NCBI RefSeq assembly: GCF_016860525.1
Contig: NZ_BNEA01000015.1
Coordinates: forward strand, 5,666,501-5,730,500
Source of the DNA: Streptomyces rubradiris
GTDB taxonomy: Bacteria > Actinomycetota > Actinomycetes > Streptomycetales > Streptomycetaceae
Direction: 5' to 3'
DNA length: 64,000 bases
Below are positions 25,448 through 32,955 of the stretch, in pieces (the stretch's first letter is position 1; the number at the start of each line of letters is the position of its first letter). The notes under the pieces were generated by a model. The model ran no database searches and was not told the origin of the DNA. It saw only the letters and a list, made by a program, of their open reading frames with translations. A program made the translations under genes and the position numbers.

Positions 25448-26386
25448 ATGACACTGCCACTAGAGGGACGTTCCGCGATCGTCACCGGCGCCGGGCGCGG
25501 GCTCGGCCGGGCCGAGGCGCTGGAACTCGCCCGGCTCGGCGCGGCCGTCGTCGTCAACGACTACGGGCAGCCCGGCCGGGACGGCTCCGGTGCCGCGTCC
25601 GCGGGGCCCGCCGAACAGGTCGCGGCGGAGATCCGGGCGGCCGGCGGCACGGCCGTCGCGCACACCGGGGACGTCGCCGACTTCCGGCAGGCCGGGGAAC
25701 TGGTCGAGCTGGCGGCCGATGCGTTCGGGAAGCTGGACATCCTCGTCAACAACGCCGGCATCCTGCGCGACCGCATGGTCTTCTCCATGTCGGAGGAGGA
25801 GTGGGACGCGGTGATCCGCGTCCATCTGAAAGGGCACTTCAACACCACCCGGTTCGCCGCCGCGCACTGGCGGCAGCGGTCCAAGGCGGCGGGGGAGCCG
25901 GTGTACGGGCGGATCGTGAACACCTCCTCGGAGGCGTTCGTCGCCGGATCCGCCGGCCAGCCCAACTACGCGGCGGCCAAGGGCGGGATCGTCGGCCTGA
26001 CCACCTCCACGGCCCTCGCCCTCGCCAAGTACGGCGTCACGGCCAACGTCATCTGCCCGCGCGCCCGGACCCGGATGACCGAGGACGTCTTCGCGGGCTT
26101 CGGACCGCCGGCGGAGGGGCTGGACCCGCTCGCCCCCGAGCACGTCGCCCCGCTCGTCGGCTATCTGGCCTCACCGGCCGCCGCCGGGGTCAACGGCCGG
26201 CTGTTCGTCGTCCACGGCGGCATGGTGGCCGTGCTGGACCGGCCCCGGGTGCGGGCGAAGTACGACAGCGAGCGGGAGACGTTCACCTACGACGAACTCG
26301 ACGCGCTGCTCACTCCGTACTTCGCCGGGCGGCCGGCGGGGGAGACGTTCGCGGCGGCGGAGGTGCTGTCGCTCAAGCGCGGGTGA
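25448..26386 (+). CDS. Hsd4A-like short-chain dehydrogenase (3-hydroxyacyl-CoA DH type)
   Basis: This is a 312-residue protein starting at ATG 25448. The cofactor site is VTGAGRGLGRAEALELA, an acidic VVVNDYGQ end of beta-2 points to NAD, and the catalytic motif is Ser in NTSSEAF then YAAAKGG. The C-terminal extension after residue 250 (YDSERETFTYDELDALL) is typical of the multifunctional-enzyme-2 / 17-beta-HSD type 4 dehydrogenases, which oxidise (3R)-hydroxyacyl-CoA. It pairs logically with the R-specific hydratase two genes upstream, giving successive hydration and oxidation steps of one beta-oxidation cycle. Confidence 0.88.
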   Translation: MTLPLEGRSAIVTGAGRGLGRAEALELARLGAAVVVNDYGQPGRDGSGAASAGPAEQVAAEIRAAGGTAVAHTGDVADFRQAGELVELAADAFGKLDILVNNAGILRDRMVFSMSEEEWDAVIRVHLKGHFNTTRFAAAHWRQRSKAAGEPVYGRIVNTSSEAFVAGSAGQPNYAAAKGGIVGLTTSTALALAKYGVTANVICPRARTRMTEDVFAGFGPPAEGLDPLAPEHVAPLVGYLASPAAAGVNGRLFVVHGGMVAVLDRPRVRAKYDSERETFTYDELDALLTPYFAGRPAGETFAAAEVLSLKRG

Positions 26387-26459
26387 AGAGCAGAGCAGAG
26401 AAGAGCAGAGAAGAGGAGAGAAGAGAAGAGGAGACAAGGGGAGAAGGAAAAAAGGGGGG
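26386..26459 (+). repeat. T-free purine-rich low-complexity tract
   Basis: Straight after the SDR stop, about 74 bases contain no T and only four C: imperfect GAAGAGCAGA / GAAGAGGAGA repeats ending AAAAAAGGGGGG. Its complement supplies the T-run of the minus-strand terminator at 26454. This is unlike the rest of the window and consistent with slippage expansion. Confidence 0.7.
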
Positions 26460-26481
26460 CGCCCGGTGTCGGACGCCCCCC
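26454..26481 (-). terminator. intrinsic terminator of the small HGRHR gene
   Basis: Read on the minus strand, the stem GGGGGGCG/CGCCCCCC (8 bp) is followed directly by TTTTTTCC. This is a textbook rho-independent terminator, rare in such GC-rich DNA. It lies 15 bases after the stop of the 52-residue gene. Confidence 0.85.
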
Positions 26482-26496
26482 GCCTCTTCACTGCCG

Positions 26497-26655
26497 TCAG
26501 GCTGCCGCCTCGGCCGTTTCCTGGACCGGCTTGCGGTGCCGGCCGTGCGGAGCGGTCTCCCTCTCCTGGACGGCGACCGGGCCTCGGTGCCGGCCGTGGC
26601 CCGCGGTCTCGGAAGAGCCGGCAGACAGCTGTTCGGTCGTGCTGGTGTCGCTCAT
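26497..26655 (-). CDS. 52-residue protein with duplicated HGRHR motif
   Basis: This short gene runs from ATG 26655 to TGA at 26497. The product opens MSDTSTTEQLSAGSSETAG and contains a tandem duplication: HGRHRGPVAVQE, then HGRHRKPVQE, ending TAEAAA. It has no hydrophobic segment, and the repeats are basic and histidine-rich. A perfect terminator with a T-run immediately downstream, on the same strand, is strong support that it is expressed. I do recall similar short HGRHR proteins in Streptomyces but not a function. Nucleic-acid or metal binding, or a precursor peptide, are possibilities. The ribosome site is weak (GGGG about 12 bases upstream). Confidence 0.65.
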   Translation of the reverse strand: MSDTSTTEQLSAGSSETAGHGRHRGPVAVQERETAPHGRHRKPVQETAEAAA

Positions 26656-26750
26656 CGGACGTATTCACCCCGTCAACATCATCTTCGGTACAGCCGGGGA
26701 GTGTAACCGGCGCACCACGGGCCGAATCCAGGCGCACACGCCAACCGGCA

Positions 26751-27974
26751 CTAGTTCGTTACAAGACGCCCCAGAGGGGCCTGTTGCAAGGGCACGGGCC
26801 GCACCGGCACCGGCCTGACGGCCCGGGTCGCCGCGGGCGCGGGGGCCGGCGTTTCCAGCGGGGTGGGGGGTTGGTTTCCGGGCGGGGTGGGGGGTTGGGT
26901 TCCGGGCGGAGCGGCGGGTTGGGTTCCGGGCGGAGTGGCGGGTTGGGTTCCGGGCGGGGCGGCCGGCAGGTCGGTCACGCCGCACGGTGTGGTCCGGGTC
27001 GCGTACGGGAGTCGTAGGACCCCCTTAGGAGTCCACACCCCGGCCCCGGCCAGCCAGCCCTCGGGGGCCGGGAGGTGCCGGACCCGGCGTTCGGCGGGGC
27101 GCCAGGTGCCCACCCACGTGCCGAACGCCCCGTCGACGCGCAAGGCCACCGCGCAGTTCTCCGGCGTCAGCACCTGCCCGGGCTGGATCGCGAACGGCGT
27201 CACCGCGCAGTCCGGCAGCCGCAGGCACTCCGGGAACCGCACCGGCAGGCTGCTGCCCAGCACGCCCCAGCCCAATCGTTCCTGCCCGGGGGAGGGCGCG
27301 TCGGAGGAGATCAGCAGCAGCCCGCTGTCGGGGTCGGCGAGCAGCAGCCGGTCGTCGCTGTCGTCCGTGATCTGGAGCAGCGGCGAGACCACGCCCCGCT
27401 CCAGGTCCAGCACGACCGTCTTGGTGCGCCCGCCCAGCTCCCGGTCGAGCGCCAGCAGCCGCCCGGTGCCGTCCAGCCAGACCCCGCCCGCGCAGCGCCC
27501 CGGCACCTCGGCCAGCCGCTCGGGGCCGGCCGCCCCGCCCGCCACCAGCCAGACCACGCCGGATCGCGGACCGGCGGCGAGGGCGTACGCCCGGCCGCCT
27601 CCCGGGGCGGGCGGCAGCAGGACCAGCCGGGTGCCGGGCTCGGGGCACTCCACCGAGCCCAGCGGCAGCTCACCGGTGCCGGTCCCGGCCGGGTACAGCA
27701 ACGAGAACAGGTGCCGCGAAGCCGACGGCCGGTGGACCAGCACCCGGCCGTCGCCCATCGGCTGCACCCCGGTGCCCGGTTCCTCGGGCTGCGTGCCGGG
27801 CAGCGGCACCGCGTAGGGCTCCGGGCCGTCCAGGGTCCAGCGCTCTGGGAACCAGCAGTCACCGGCGGGCGCGAGCCGGGCCGCGTACGCGCCGTCCGCC
27901 GTGATCACGCACCCCGCCTCCGGCACGCCGTCCGTCCCGCTCGTGGACGGGGGTTCGATAGCACAGGCCGTCAT
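26751..27974 (-). CDS. beta-propeller-like hypothetical protein with PPGTQPAA repeats
   Basis: This 407-residue protein has ATG at 27974. Residues 1-320 form repeated beta-rich segments (ADGAYAARLAPAGDCWFP, GRVLVHRPSASRHLF, RLLLADPDSGLLLISSD, GTWVGTWRPAERRVRHL), suggesting a WD/kelch-like propeller. The C-terminal ~85 residues are low-complexity and built on four 8-residue units of the type PPGTQPAA, then Pro/Val/Arg-rich. There is no signal peptide, so it should be cytoplasmic. The family is not recognised, although actinobacterial proteins of this build are common. It is divergent from the Nif3-like gene. Confidence 0.7.
   Translation of the reverse strand: MTACAIEPPSTSGTDGVPEAGCVITADGAYAARLAPAGDCWFPERWTLDGPEPYAVPLPGTQPEEPGTGVQPMGDGRVLVHRPSASRHLFSLLYPAGTGTGELPLGSVECPEPGTRLVLLPPAPGGGRAYALAAGPRSGVVWLVAGGAAGPERLAEVPGRCAGGVWLDGTGRLLALDRELGGRTKTVVLDLERGVVSPLLQITDDSDDRLLLADPDSGLLLISSDAPSPGQERLGWGVLGSSLPVRFPECLRLPDCAVTPFAIQPGQVLTPENCAVALRVDGAFGTWVGTWRPAERRVRHLPAPEGWLAGAGVWTPKGVLRLPYATRTTPCGVTDLPAAPPGTQPATPPGTQPAAPPGTQPPTPPGNQPPTPLETPAPAPAATRAVRPVPVRPVPLQQAPLGRLVTN
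26860..26955. repeat. four 24-bp tandem repeats inside the propeller gene
   Basis: Units start at 26860, 26884, 26908 and 26932, with a partial fifth. Each is a variant of GG(G/A)G(T/C)GG(G/C)GGGTTGG(G/T)TTCCGGGC and encodes (A/T)PPG(T/N)QP(A/P) on the minus strand. The in-frame 24-bp period makes unit number free to vary between strains. Confidence 0.85.
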
Positions 27975-28162
27975 CGTTCGGTCACCTCCGGCGACGACGC
28001 TAGTTTCGGCGCGCTCCGGCGCGCGCGGGCGCCGAGGCCCGCTTCACACATACGGGTGGCGCAGAAGCGATTCACCCGAGGAAACCGGGACGGGTGTGCC
28101 GAGCCGGGCCAGACCGGACGCATGCGGTACACCCCCGTCGAACAGCCAGGTAGCCTTGGCCC

Positions 28163-28999
28163 GTGCCCCGTCTGTCTGAAGTCATCGCCGCGCTGGAGAA
28201 CCTGTGGCCCGCCGAGCGGGCCGAGTCCTGGGACGCGGTCGGCACGGTGGCGGGCGACCCCGGCCAGGAGGTCACCCGGGTGCTGTTCGCCGTCGACCCC
28301 GTCCAGCAGATCGTCGACGAGGCGGTGCAGCTCGGCGCCGACCTGCTGGTCACCCACCACCCGCTGTATCTGCGGGGCACGACCACGGTCGCGGCCGGCC
28401 ACTTCAAGGGCCGGGTCGTGCACACGCTGATCAAGAACGACATCGCGCTGCACGTCGCCCACACCAACGCGGACACCGCCGACCCGGGTGTCTCCGACGC
28501 CCTCGCCGGCGCCCTGGACCTGCGGGTCGTACGGCCCCTCGTGCCCGACCCCACCGACCCGCACGGGCGCCGGGGTCTCGGCCGGGTCTGCGAGCTGGAC
28601 CACCCGCTCACCGTCCGCGAACTGGCCGTCCGCGCCGCCGAGCGGCTGCCCGCCACCGCGCAGGGCATCCGGGTGGCCGGGGACCCCGAGGCCGTCGTCC
28701 GCACGGTCGCCGTCAGCGGCGGCTCCGGCGACAGCCTCTTCGACCAGGTCCGCGCGGCCGGCGTCGACGCCTTCCTGACCGCGGACCTGCGCCACCACCC
28801 GGCCTCCGAGGCGGTGGCCACGAGCCCCCTCGCGCTGCTCGACGCGGCGCACTGGGCCACCGAGTGGCCCTGGTGCGAGCTGGCCGCGAGCCAGCTCGAC
28901 GAGATCTCCGACCGCAACGGCTGGGACCTGCGGGTCCACGTCTCCAAGACGGTCACCGACCCCTGGACCGCCCACGCGGCGTCCACCACAACCCTCTAG
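28163..28999 (+). CDS. Nif3-like dinuclear metal centre protein
   Basis: This 278-residue protein starts at GTG 28163. It matches the NIF3/YbgI family (GTP cyclohydrolase 1 type 2-like). Metal ligands are visible in LLVTHHPLYLRG, in VAHTNADTADPG and in the C-terminal DAAHWATEW, with the usual central insert reduced. The family forms hexameric toroids with a di-metal site, and its physiological substrate is unsettled. It is followed after 17 bases by the zinc-ribbon gene and then the RNase H/phosphatase gene, an order I recall as conserved in actinomycetes, where this trio travels together. Confidence 0.9.
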   Translation: MPRLSEVIAALENLWPAERAESWDAVGTVAGDPGQEVTRVLFAVDPVQQIVDEAVQLGADLLVTHHPLYLRGTTTVAAGHFKGRVVHTLIKNDIALHVAHTNADTADPGVSDALAGALDLRVVRPLVPDPTDPHGRRGLGRVCELDHPLTVRELAVRAAERLPATAQGIRVAGDPEAVVRTVAVSGGSGDSLFDQVRAAGVDAFLTADLRHHPASEAVATSPLALLDAAHWATEWPWCELAASQLDEISDRNGWDLRVHVSKTVTDPWTAHAASTTTL

Positions 29000-29016
29000 C
29001 CCACGGGAGCCCCCAA

Positions 29017-29760
29017 CTGAACGCCGCGCCCGCCGACCAGATCCGACTCCTCGACGTCCAGGCCCTCGACGTCCGCCTCCAGCAGCTCGCGCACAAGCGG
29101 AAGTCGCTGCCCGAGCACGCCGAGATCGACTCGCTGACGAAGGACCTCACGCAGCTGCGCGACCTGCTCGTGGCCGCGCAGACCGAGGAGAGCGACTGCG
29201 CCCGCGAGCAGACCAAGGCCGAGCAGGACGTCGACCAGGTGCGCCAGCGCGCCGTCCGCGACCAGCAGCGGCTGGACTCCGGCGCGGTCACCTCGCCGAA
29301 GGACCTGTCCAACCTCCAGCACGAGATCGCCTCCCTCGCCAAGCGGCAGGGCGACCTGGAGGACGTGGTCCTGGAGGTCATGGAGCGCCGCGAGGCCGCG
29401 CAGGAGCGGGTGAACGAGCTGACCGAGCGGGTCGCCTCCGTGCAGGCGAAGATCGACGACGCCACCGGGCGCCGGGACGCGGCGTTCGAGGAGATCGACG
29501 GCGAGGTCGCCTCGGTGACGAAGGAGCGCGAGGTCGTCGCCGCGTCCGTGCCCGAGGACCTGATGAAGCTGTACGACAAGCTGCGCGCCCAGCAGGGCGG
29601 CATCGGCGCGGCCAAGCTGTACGCCCGGACCTGCCAGGGCTGCCGGCAGGAGCTGGCCATCACCGAGCTGAACGAGATCCGCTCGGCGGCCCGGGACAAG
29701 GTGGTCCGCTGCGAGAACTGCGGGCGCATCCTGGTGCGTACGGCCGAGTCGGGCATCTGA
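29017..29760 (+). CDS. coiled-coil C4 zinc-ribbon protein
   Basis: This protein has 247 residues, with the start placed at CTG 29017. The conserved N-terminus LNAAPADQIRLLDVQALDVR begins there, GGGAG lies 8 bases upstream, and no ATG, GTG or TTG occurs in frame between the Nif3 stop and the conserved region. Residues ~25-180 are a long antiparallel coiled coil (AHKRKSLPEHAEIDSLTKDL onward). The C-terminus is a zinc ribbon with CQGC and CENC, preceded by AAKLYART. Members are compared with CT398/FlgZ-like hairpin-plus-zinc-ribbon proteins and are thought to bind nucleic acid or a protein partner. The role is unknown. Confidence 0.85.
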   Translation: MNAAPADQIRLLDVQALDVRLQQLAHKRKSLPEHAEIDSLTKDLTQLRDLLVAAQTEESDCAREQTKAEQDVDQVRQRAVRDQQRLDSGAVTSPKDLSNLQHEIASLAKRQGDLEDVVLEVMERREAAQERVNELTERVASVQAKIDDATGRRDAAFEEIDGEVASVTKEREVVAASVPEDLMKLYDKLRAQQGGIGAAKLYARTCQGCRQELAITELNEIRSAARDKVVRCENCGRILVRTAESGI

Positions 29761-29779
29761 GGAACCCGGGGGCGCGGGC

Positions 29780-31366
29780 GTGCGGGAGTTCATCGTCGAG
29801 GCCGACGGCGGGTCACGGGGCAACCCCGGGCCCGCGGGCTACGGGGCCGTGGTGCGCGACGCGGTGACGGGGCAGACGCTGGCCGAGGCGGCGGAGTACC
29901 TCGGCACCGCCACGAACAACGTCGCCGAGTACCGCGGCCTTCTGGCCGGCCTGCGCGCCGCGCACGCCCTCGACCCCGGCGCGCGGGTCCGCGTCCGCAT
30001 GGACTCCAAGCTCGTCGTGGAGCAGATGTCGGGCCGCTGGAAGATCAAGCACCCCGACATGAAGCCCCTGGCCATGGAGGCACGCTCGGTGTTCCCGCCG
30101 GACCAGGTCACGTACGAGTGGATCCCGCGCGAGCGGAACAAACAGGCGGACCGCCTGGCCAACGAGGCGATGGACGCGGGCGCGAAGGGCGAACAGTGGA
30201 CCCCGTCCCGCTCCCGCGCCGACCTGGCGACGCCGACCGAGCCGACGCCGACCGAGCCGACGACGGCCGAGGCGGCGCTGACCGCCGCCGAAGCAGGGGC
30301 TGACCGCACGGCCGAGGCGGCAACCGCCGGTGAACCGCGGTCCTCGGCAGGGGCGGGCCGCGGGGCGGCCGGGGTGGCGTCCGAATCAGCCGCGGCCAGC
30401 CGCACGGCCGAGGCGGCGACCGCGAAGCCGACGGCCGGGACGCCGCCCGCCGAGCCGACGCCGGCCGCCGCCGGGGCTGACCGTGCGGCCGGGACGGCAT
30501 CCGCCGGGGAGTCGTCGTCCTCCGCCGGGGGGTCGCCGTCTTCCGCGGACGCAGTCGGCCGGGCGGCTGACGCGGCGTCCGAATCCGCTGCGGGTAGTCG
30601 TGCCGCCGGGGCGGGGGCCGCCCCGGCCGCAGCGGTGGCCGGCAGCGGGCAGCGCCCGGCGGCCGCCGGTGGGCAGCGGCCGGTGACCGGAGGTCAGGCG
30701 CATCCCTCGGCGCCCGGCTGGAGCGCCGCTCCCGATCTCGGTGCCCCGGCCACCCTCGTGCTGCTGCGGCACGGCGAGACCCCGCTGACCCCCCAGAAAC
30801 GCTTCTCCGGCAGCGGGGGCAGCGACCCCGCCCTCTCCGCCGCCGGCCGCGAGCAGGCGTACCGCGTCGCCGACGCCCTGGCCAGGCGCGGCACCATCCA
30901 GGCGATCGTGGCCTCTCCCCTGGCCCGTACCCGCGAGACCGCCGGCATCGTCGCCGCCCGGCTGGACCTGGACGTCACGATCGAGGACGGCCTGCGCGAG
31001 ACGGACTTCGGCGCCTGGGAGGGCCTGACCTTCGGCGAGGTGCGCGAGCGCTACCCGGACGACCTGAACGCCTGGCTCGCCGACCCGGAGGCGCACCCCA
31101 CCGGCGGTGGCGAGAGCTTCGCCGAGACCGCCGTACGGCTGGCCGCCACCCGGGAGAAACTGGTCGCGGCGTACCGGGGCCGCACGGTCCTGCTGGTCAC
31201 CCACGTCACCCCGATCAAGACGCTGATCCGCCTCGCCCTCGGCGCCCCGCCCGAGTCGCTGTTCCGGATGGAGCTGTCGGCGGCCTCGCTGTCGGCGGTG
31301 GCGTACTACGCGGACGGCAACGCGAGCGTGCGGCTCTTCAACGACACGTCCCACCTGCGCTCCTGA
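29780..31366 (+). CDS. bifunctional RNase H / acid phosphatase (Rv2228c-like)
   Basis: This 528-residue protein starts at GTG 29780. Residues 1-137 are RNase HI-like, with D9 in VEADGGSRGNPGP, E50 in NNVAEYRG, D75 in RMDSKLVVEQ, and a late Asp in NKQADRLAN. They are missing the basic protrusion of E. coli RNase HI, as in the actinobacterial type. Residues ~150-320 are an extreme Ala/Thr/Glu/Pro low-complexity linker. Residues ~325-528 are a histidine phosphatase (LVLLRHGETPLT, with a second His in LLVTHVTPIKTL) of the CobC/phosphoglycerate-mutase type. The combination is known from M. tuberculosis Rv2228c and S. coelicolor SCO2299. The linker here is unusually long. Confidence 0.93.
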   Translation: MREFIVEADGGSRGNPGPAGYGAVVRDAVTGQTLAEAAEYLGTATNNVAEYRGLLAGLRAAHALDPGARVRVRMDSKLVVEQMSGRWKIKHPDMKPLAMEARSVFPPDQVTYEWIPRERNKQADRLANEAMDAGAKGEQWTPSRSRADLATPTEPTPTEPTTAEAALTAAEAGADRTAEAATAGEPRSSAGAGRGAAGVASESAAASRTAEAATAKPTAGTPPAEPTPAAAGADRAAGTASAGESSSSAGGSPSSADAVGRAADAASESAAGSRAAGAGAAPAAAVAGSGQRPAAAGGQRPVTGGQAHPSAPGWSAAPDLGAPATLVLLRHGETPLTPQKRFSGSGGSDPALSAAGREQAYRVADALARRGTIQAIVASPLARTRETAGIVAARLDLDVTIEDGLRETDFGAWEGLTFGEVRERYPDDLNAWLADPEAHPTGGGESFAETAVRLAATREKLVAAYRGRTVLLVTHVTPIKTLIRLALGAPPESLFRMELSAASLSAVAYYADGNASVRLFNDTSHLRS

Positions 31367-32021
31367 GCCCGGCCGCCGCCCGCGCCAGCTCCTCGATCCG
31401 GTCCCAGTCGCGGGCGGCCACCGCCTCCGCCGGGACCATCCAACTGCCGCCGACGCAGCCGACGTTGGGCAGGGACAGGTACTCCGGCGCGGTCGCCGGC
31501 CCGATGCCGCCGGTCGGGCAGAACCGGGCCTGCGGCAACGGCCCGGCCAGCGAGCGCAGATAGGCCGTACCGCCCGCCGCCTGCGCCGGGAAGAACTTCA
31601 TCTTCCGCACCCCGCGCTCCAGCAGCGCGACCACCTCCGAGGCGGTCGACACCCCGGGCAGGTACGGCACCCCGGACGTGCGCATCGCCGTCAGCAGCGA
31701 CTCCGTCCAGCCGGGGCTGACCAGGAACCGCGCCCCGGCCGCCGTCACCGCGTCCACCTGCTCCGGGGTCACCACCGTGCCCGCGCCGACCACCGCCTCG
31801 GGCACCTCGCGGGCGATGGCGCGGATCGCGTCCAGCGCCGCCGGGGTCCGCAGGGTCACCTCGATCGCGGGCAGCCCGCCGGCCACCAGCGCCCGGGCCA
31901 GCGGTACGGCCTCGGCGGCGTCGGCGAGCACCACCACGGGCAGGACGGGCGCGAGGTCAAGGACGCAGGGGTCGGCATCCGGGCCGGAGGGGTCGGCGGA
32001 GCGGGGCAGCGGCGAGGTCAT
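31338..32021 (-). CDS. eda: KDPG/KHG aldolase (bifunctional Eda)
   Basis: This protein has 227 residues from ATG 32021. It has the class I aldolase fold with E54 in PAIEVTLRTPAAL, GAGTVVTPEQVDA, and the Schiff-base lysine K142 in RKMKFFPAQAAGG, followed by the phosphate-binding FCPTGGIG. It cleaves 2-keto-3-deoxy-6-phosphogluconate (Entner-Doudoroff or uronate catabolism) and usually 2-keto-4-hydroxyglutarate. Its 3' end overlaps the convergent RNase H/phosphatase gene by 29 bases. No other sugar-acid gene is adjacent. A set of GCAACG half-sites just upstream suggests control by an IclR- or GntR-type regulator encoded elsewhere. Confidence 0.92.
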   Translation of the reverse strand: MTSPLPRSADPSGPDADPCVLDLAPVLPVVVLADAAEAVPLARALVAGGLPAIEVTLRTPAALDAIRAIAREVPEAVVGAGTVVTPEQVDAVTAAGARFLVSPGWTESLLTAMRTSGVPYLPGVSTASEVVALLERGVRKMKFFPAQAAGGTAYLRSLAGPLPQARFCPTGGIGPATAPEYLSLPNVGCVGGSWMVPAEAVAARDWDRIEELARAAAGLRSAGGTCR

Positions 32022-32052
32022 GCCCTCATCGTGCCCATCAGCCGCACTACTC

Positions 32053-32079
32053 GCAACGAGCGTTGCGCATATTGCAACG
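32053..32079. promoter_or_regulatory. three alternating GCAACG half-sites upstream of eda
   Basis: GCAACG (32053-32058), its complement CGTTGC (32061-32066) and GCAACG again (32074-32079) give two nested inverted repeats with 2-base and 7-base spacers. They lie 32-58 bases before the eda start in an A/T-richer patch. The inner TTGCGCATATTGCAA resembles IclR-family sites. Confidence 0.55.
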
Positions 32080-32104
32080 CGCGCCGGTGCGGCCGGCGTG
32101 CCGG

Positions 32105-32890
32105 TCAGTGGATCTCGTCCACCAGCACGTCCAGCGCCCACGCCTTGCCCGCCTTGCCGGGGGCCTCCGCCTCCACTGCGTAGCCCAGCTCCCGCAGCGC
32201 CTCCACCAGCTCGGCCGGGTTCTCCGGAGTGGCCCCGGACGTCAGCAGGGCGCGCACGATCCGGCCCTTCGTCGCCTTGTTGAAGTGGCTGACGACCTTC
32301 CGGGTGGGCGCGTGCAGCACCCGTACCGTCGCCGTGCGCCCGGCCACCTCGCCCTTCGGCTTCCAGGCGGTGGCGTAGGCCGAGGAGCGCAGGTCCAGCA
32401 CTAGGCCCTCGCCGGCCGTGGCCGGCAGCACCTCGGCCATCGGCGTCCGCCAGTGCCCGGCCAGCGCGCCGAGGCCCGGCAGCTTCACGCCCATCGAGCA
32501 GCGGTAGGAGGGAATCCGGTCCGTCACCCGCACCGCGCCCCACAGCCCGGAGAACACCAGCAGCGAGTCGGCGGCGCGCCGCCGGGCGTCCGCGTCCAGC
32601 GTGGCCAGGCCGAGGGCGTCGTAGAGGACACCGGTGTAGATCTCGCCGGCGGGGCGGGCGCCGGCCGTGCGCAGCCCGGCGTTCTTCGCCACCTCGCCGC
32701 GCAGCCCCTCGCTGAGCCCCAGCACCTCGCGGGCCTTCTCCGGGTCGCCGGAGCACAGTTCGACCAGCTCGCCGAGCACGGCCTCCCGCGCGGCGGTCAG
32801 CCCCGGCAGGGACAGCGAGTCCAGCTCCAGCGGGGCGCCGTCGCCCGAGTTCGCCTTGCCTTCGGAGGGCGGCAGCAGGACCAGCAACAC
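32105..32890 (-). CDS. yaaA: YaaA-family peroxide stress protein
   Basis: This 261-residue protein is read from GTG 32890 (AAGGAG upstream), opening VLLVLLPPSEGKA, the hallmark N-terminus of the YaaA/UPF0246 family. Further conserved blocks are AAREAVLGELVEL, GEIYTGVLYDALG, LLVFSGLWGAVRVTDRIP, YRCSMGVKLPG and the terminal SHFNKATKGRIVRALL. In E. coli, YaaA limits intracellular iron during peroxide stress and binds DNA. A similar protective role is likely but not shown in actinomycetes. It is a single cytoplasmic gene with no obvious partner; the next gene on the same strand ends 66 bases upstream. Confidence 0.9.
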   Translation of the reverse strand: MLLVLLPPSEGKANSGDGAPLELDSLSLPGLTAAREAVLGELVELCSGDPEKAREVLGLSEGLRGEVAKNAGLRTAGARPAGEIYTGVLYDALGLATLDADARRRAADSLLVFSGLWGAVRVTDRIPSYRCSMGVKLPGLGALAGHWRTPMAEVLPATAGEGLVLDLRSSAYATAWKPKGEVAGRTATVRVLHAPTRKVVSHFNKATKGRIVRALLTSGATPENPAELVEALRELGYAVEAEAPGKAGKAWALDVLVDEIH

Positions 32891-32955
32891 GTACTCCTTA
32901 CGTAGACCTCCGCGCCAGGGTACGGCGGTCCCGCCCGCGGCCTCGACCGCGGGGT

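Noticed and set aside
23426..26386. Polyketide or fatty-acid synthase fragment (MaoC + ADH + SDR)
   Set aside because: There are no ketosynthase or carrier domains. The three genes are separate enzymes with the sequence character of Hsd4-type beta-oxidation and a KstR-type box.
26860..26955. CRISPR array
   Set aside because: The 24-bp units are contiguous with no spacers, keep reading frame and lie inside a coding sequence.
29780..31366. Two separate genes (RNase H and a phosphatase)
   Set aside because: The frame is continuous through the low-complexity linker, no internal start with a ribosome site is needed, and the same fusion is known in M. tuberculosis and S. coelicolor.
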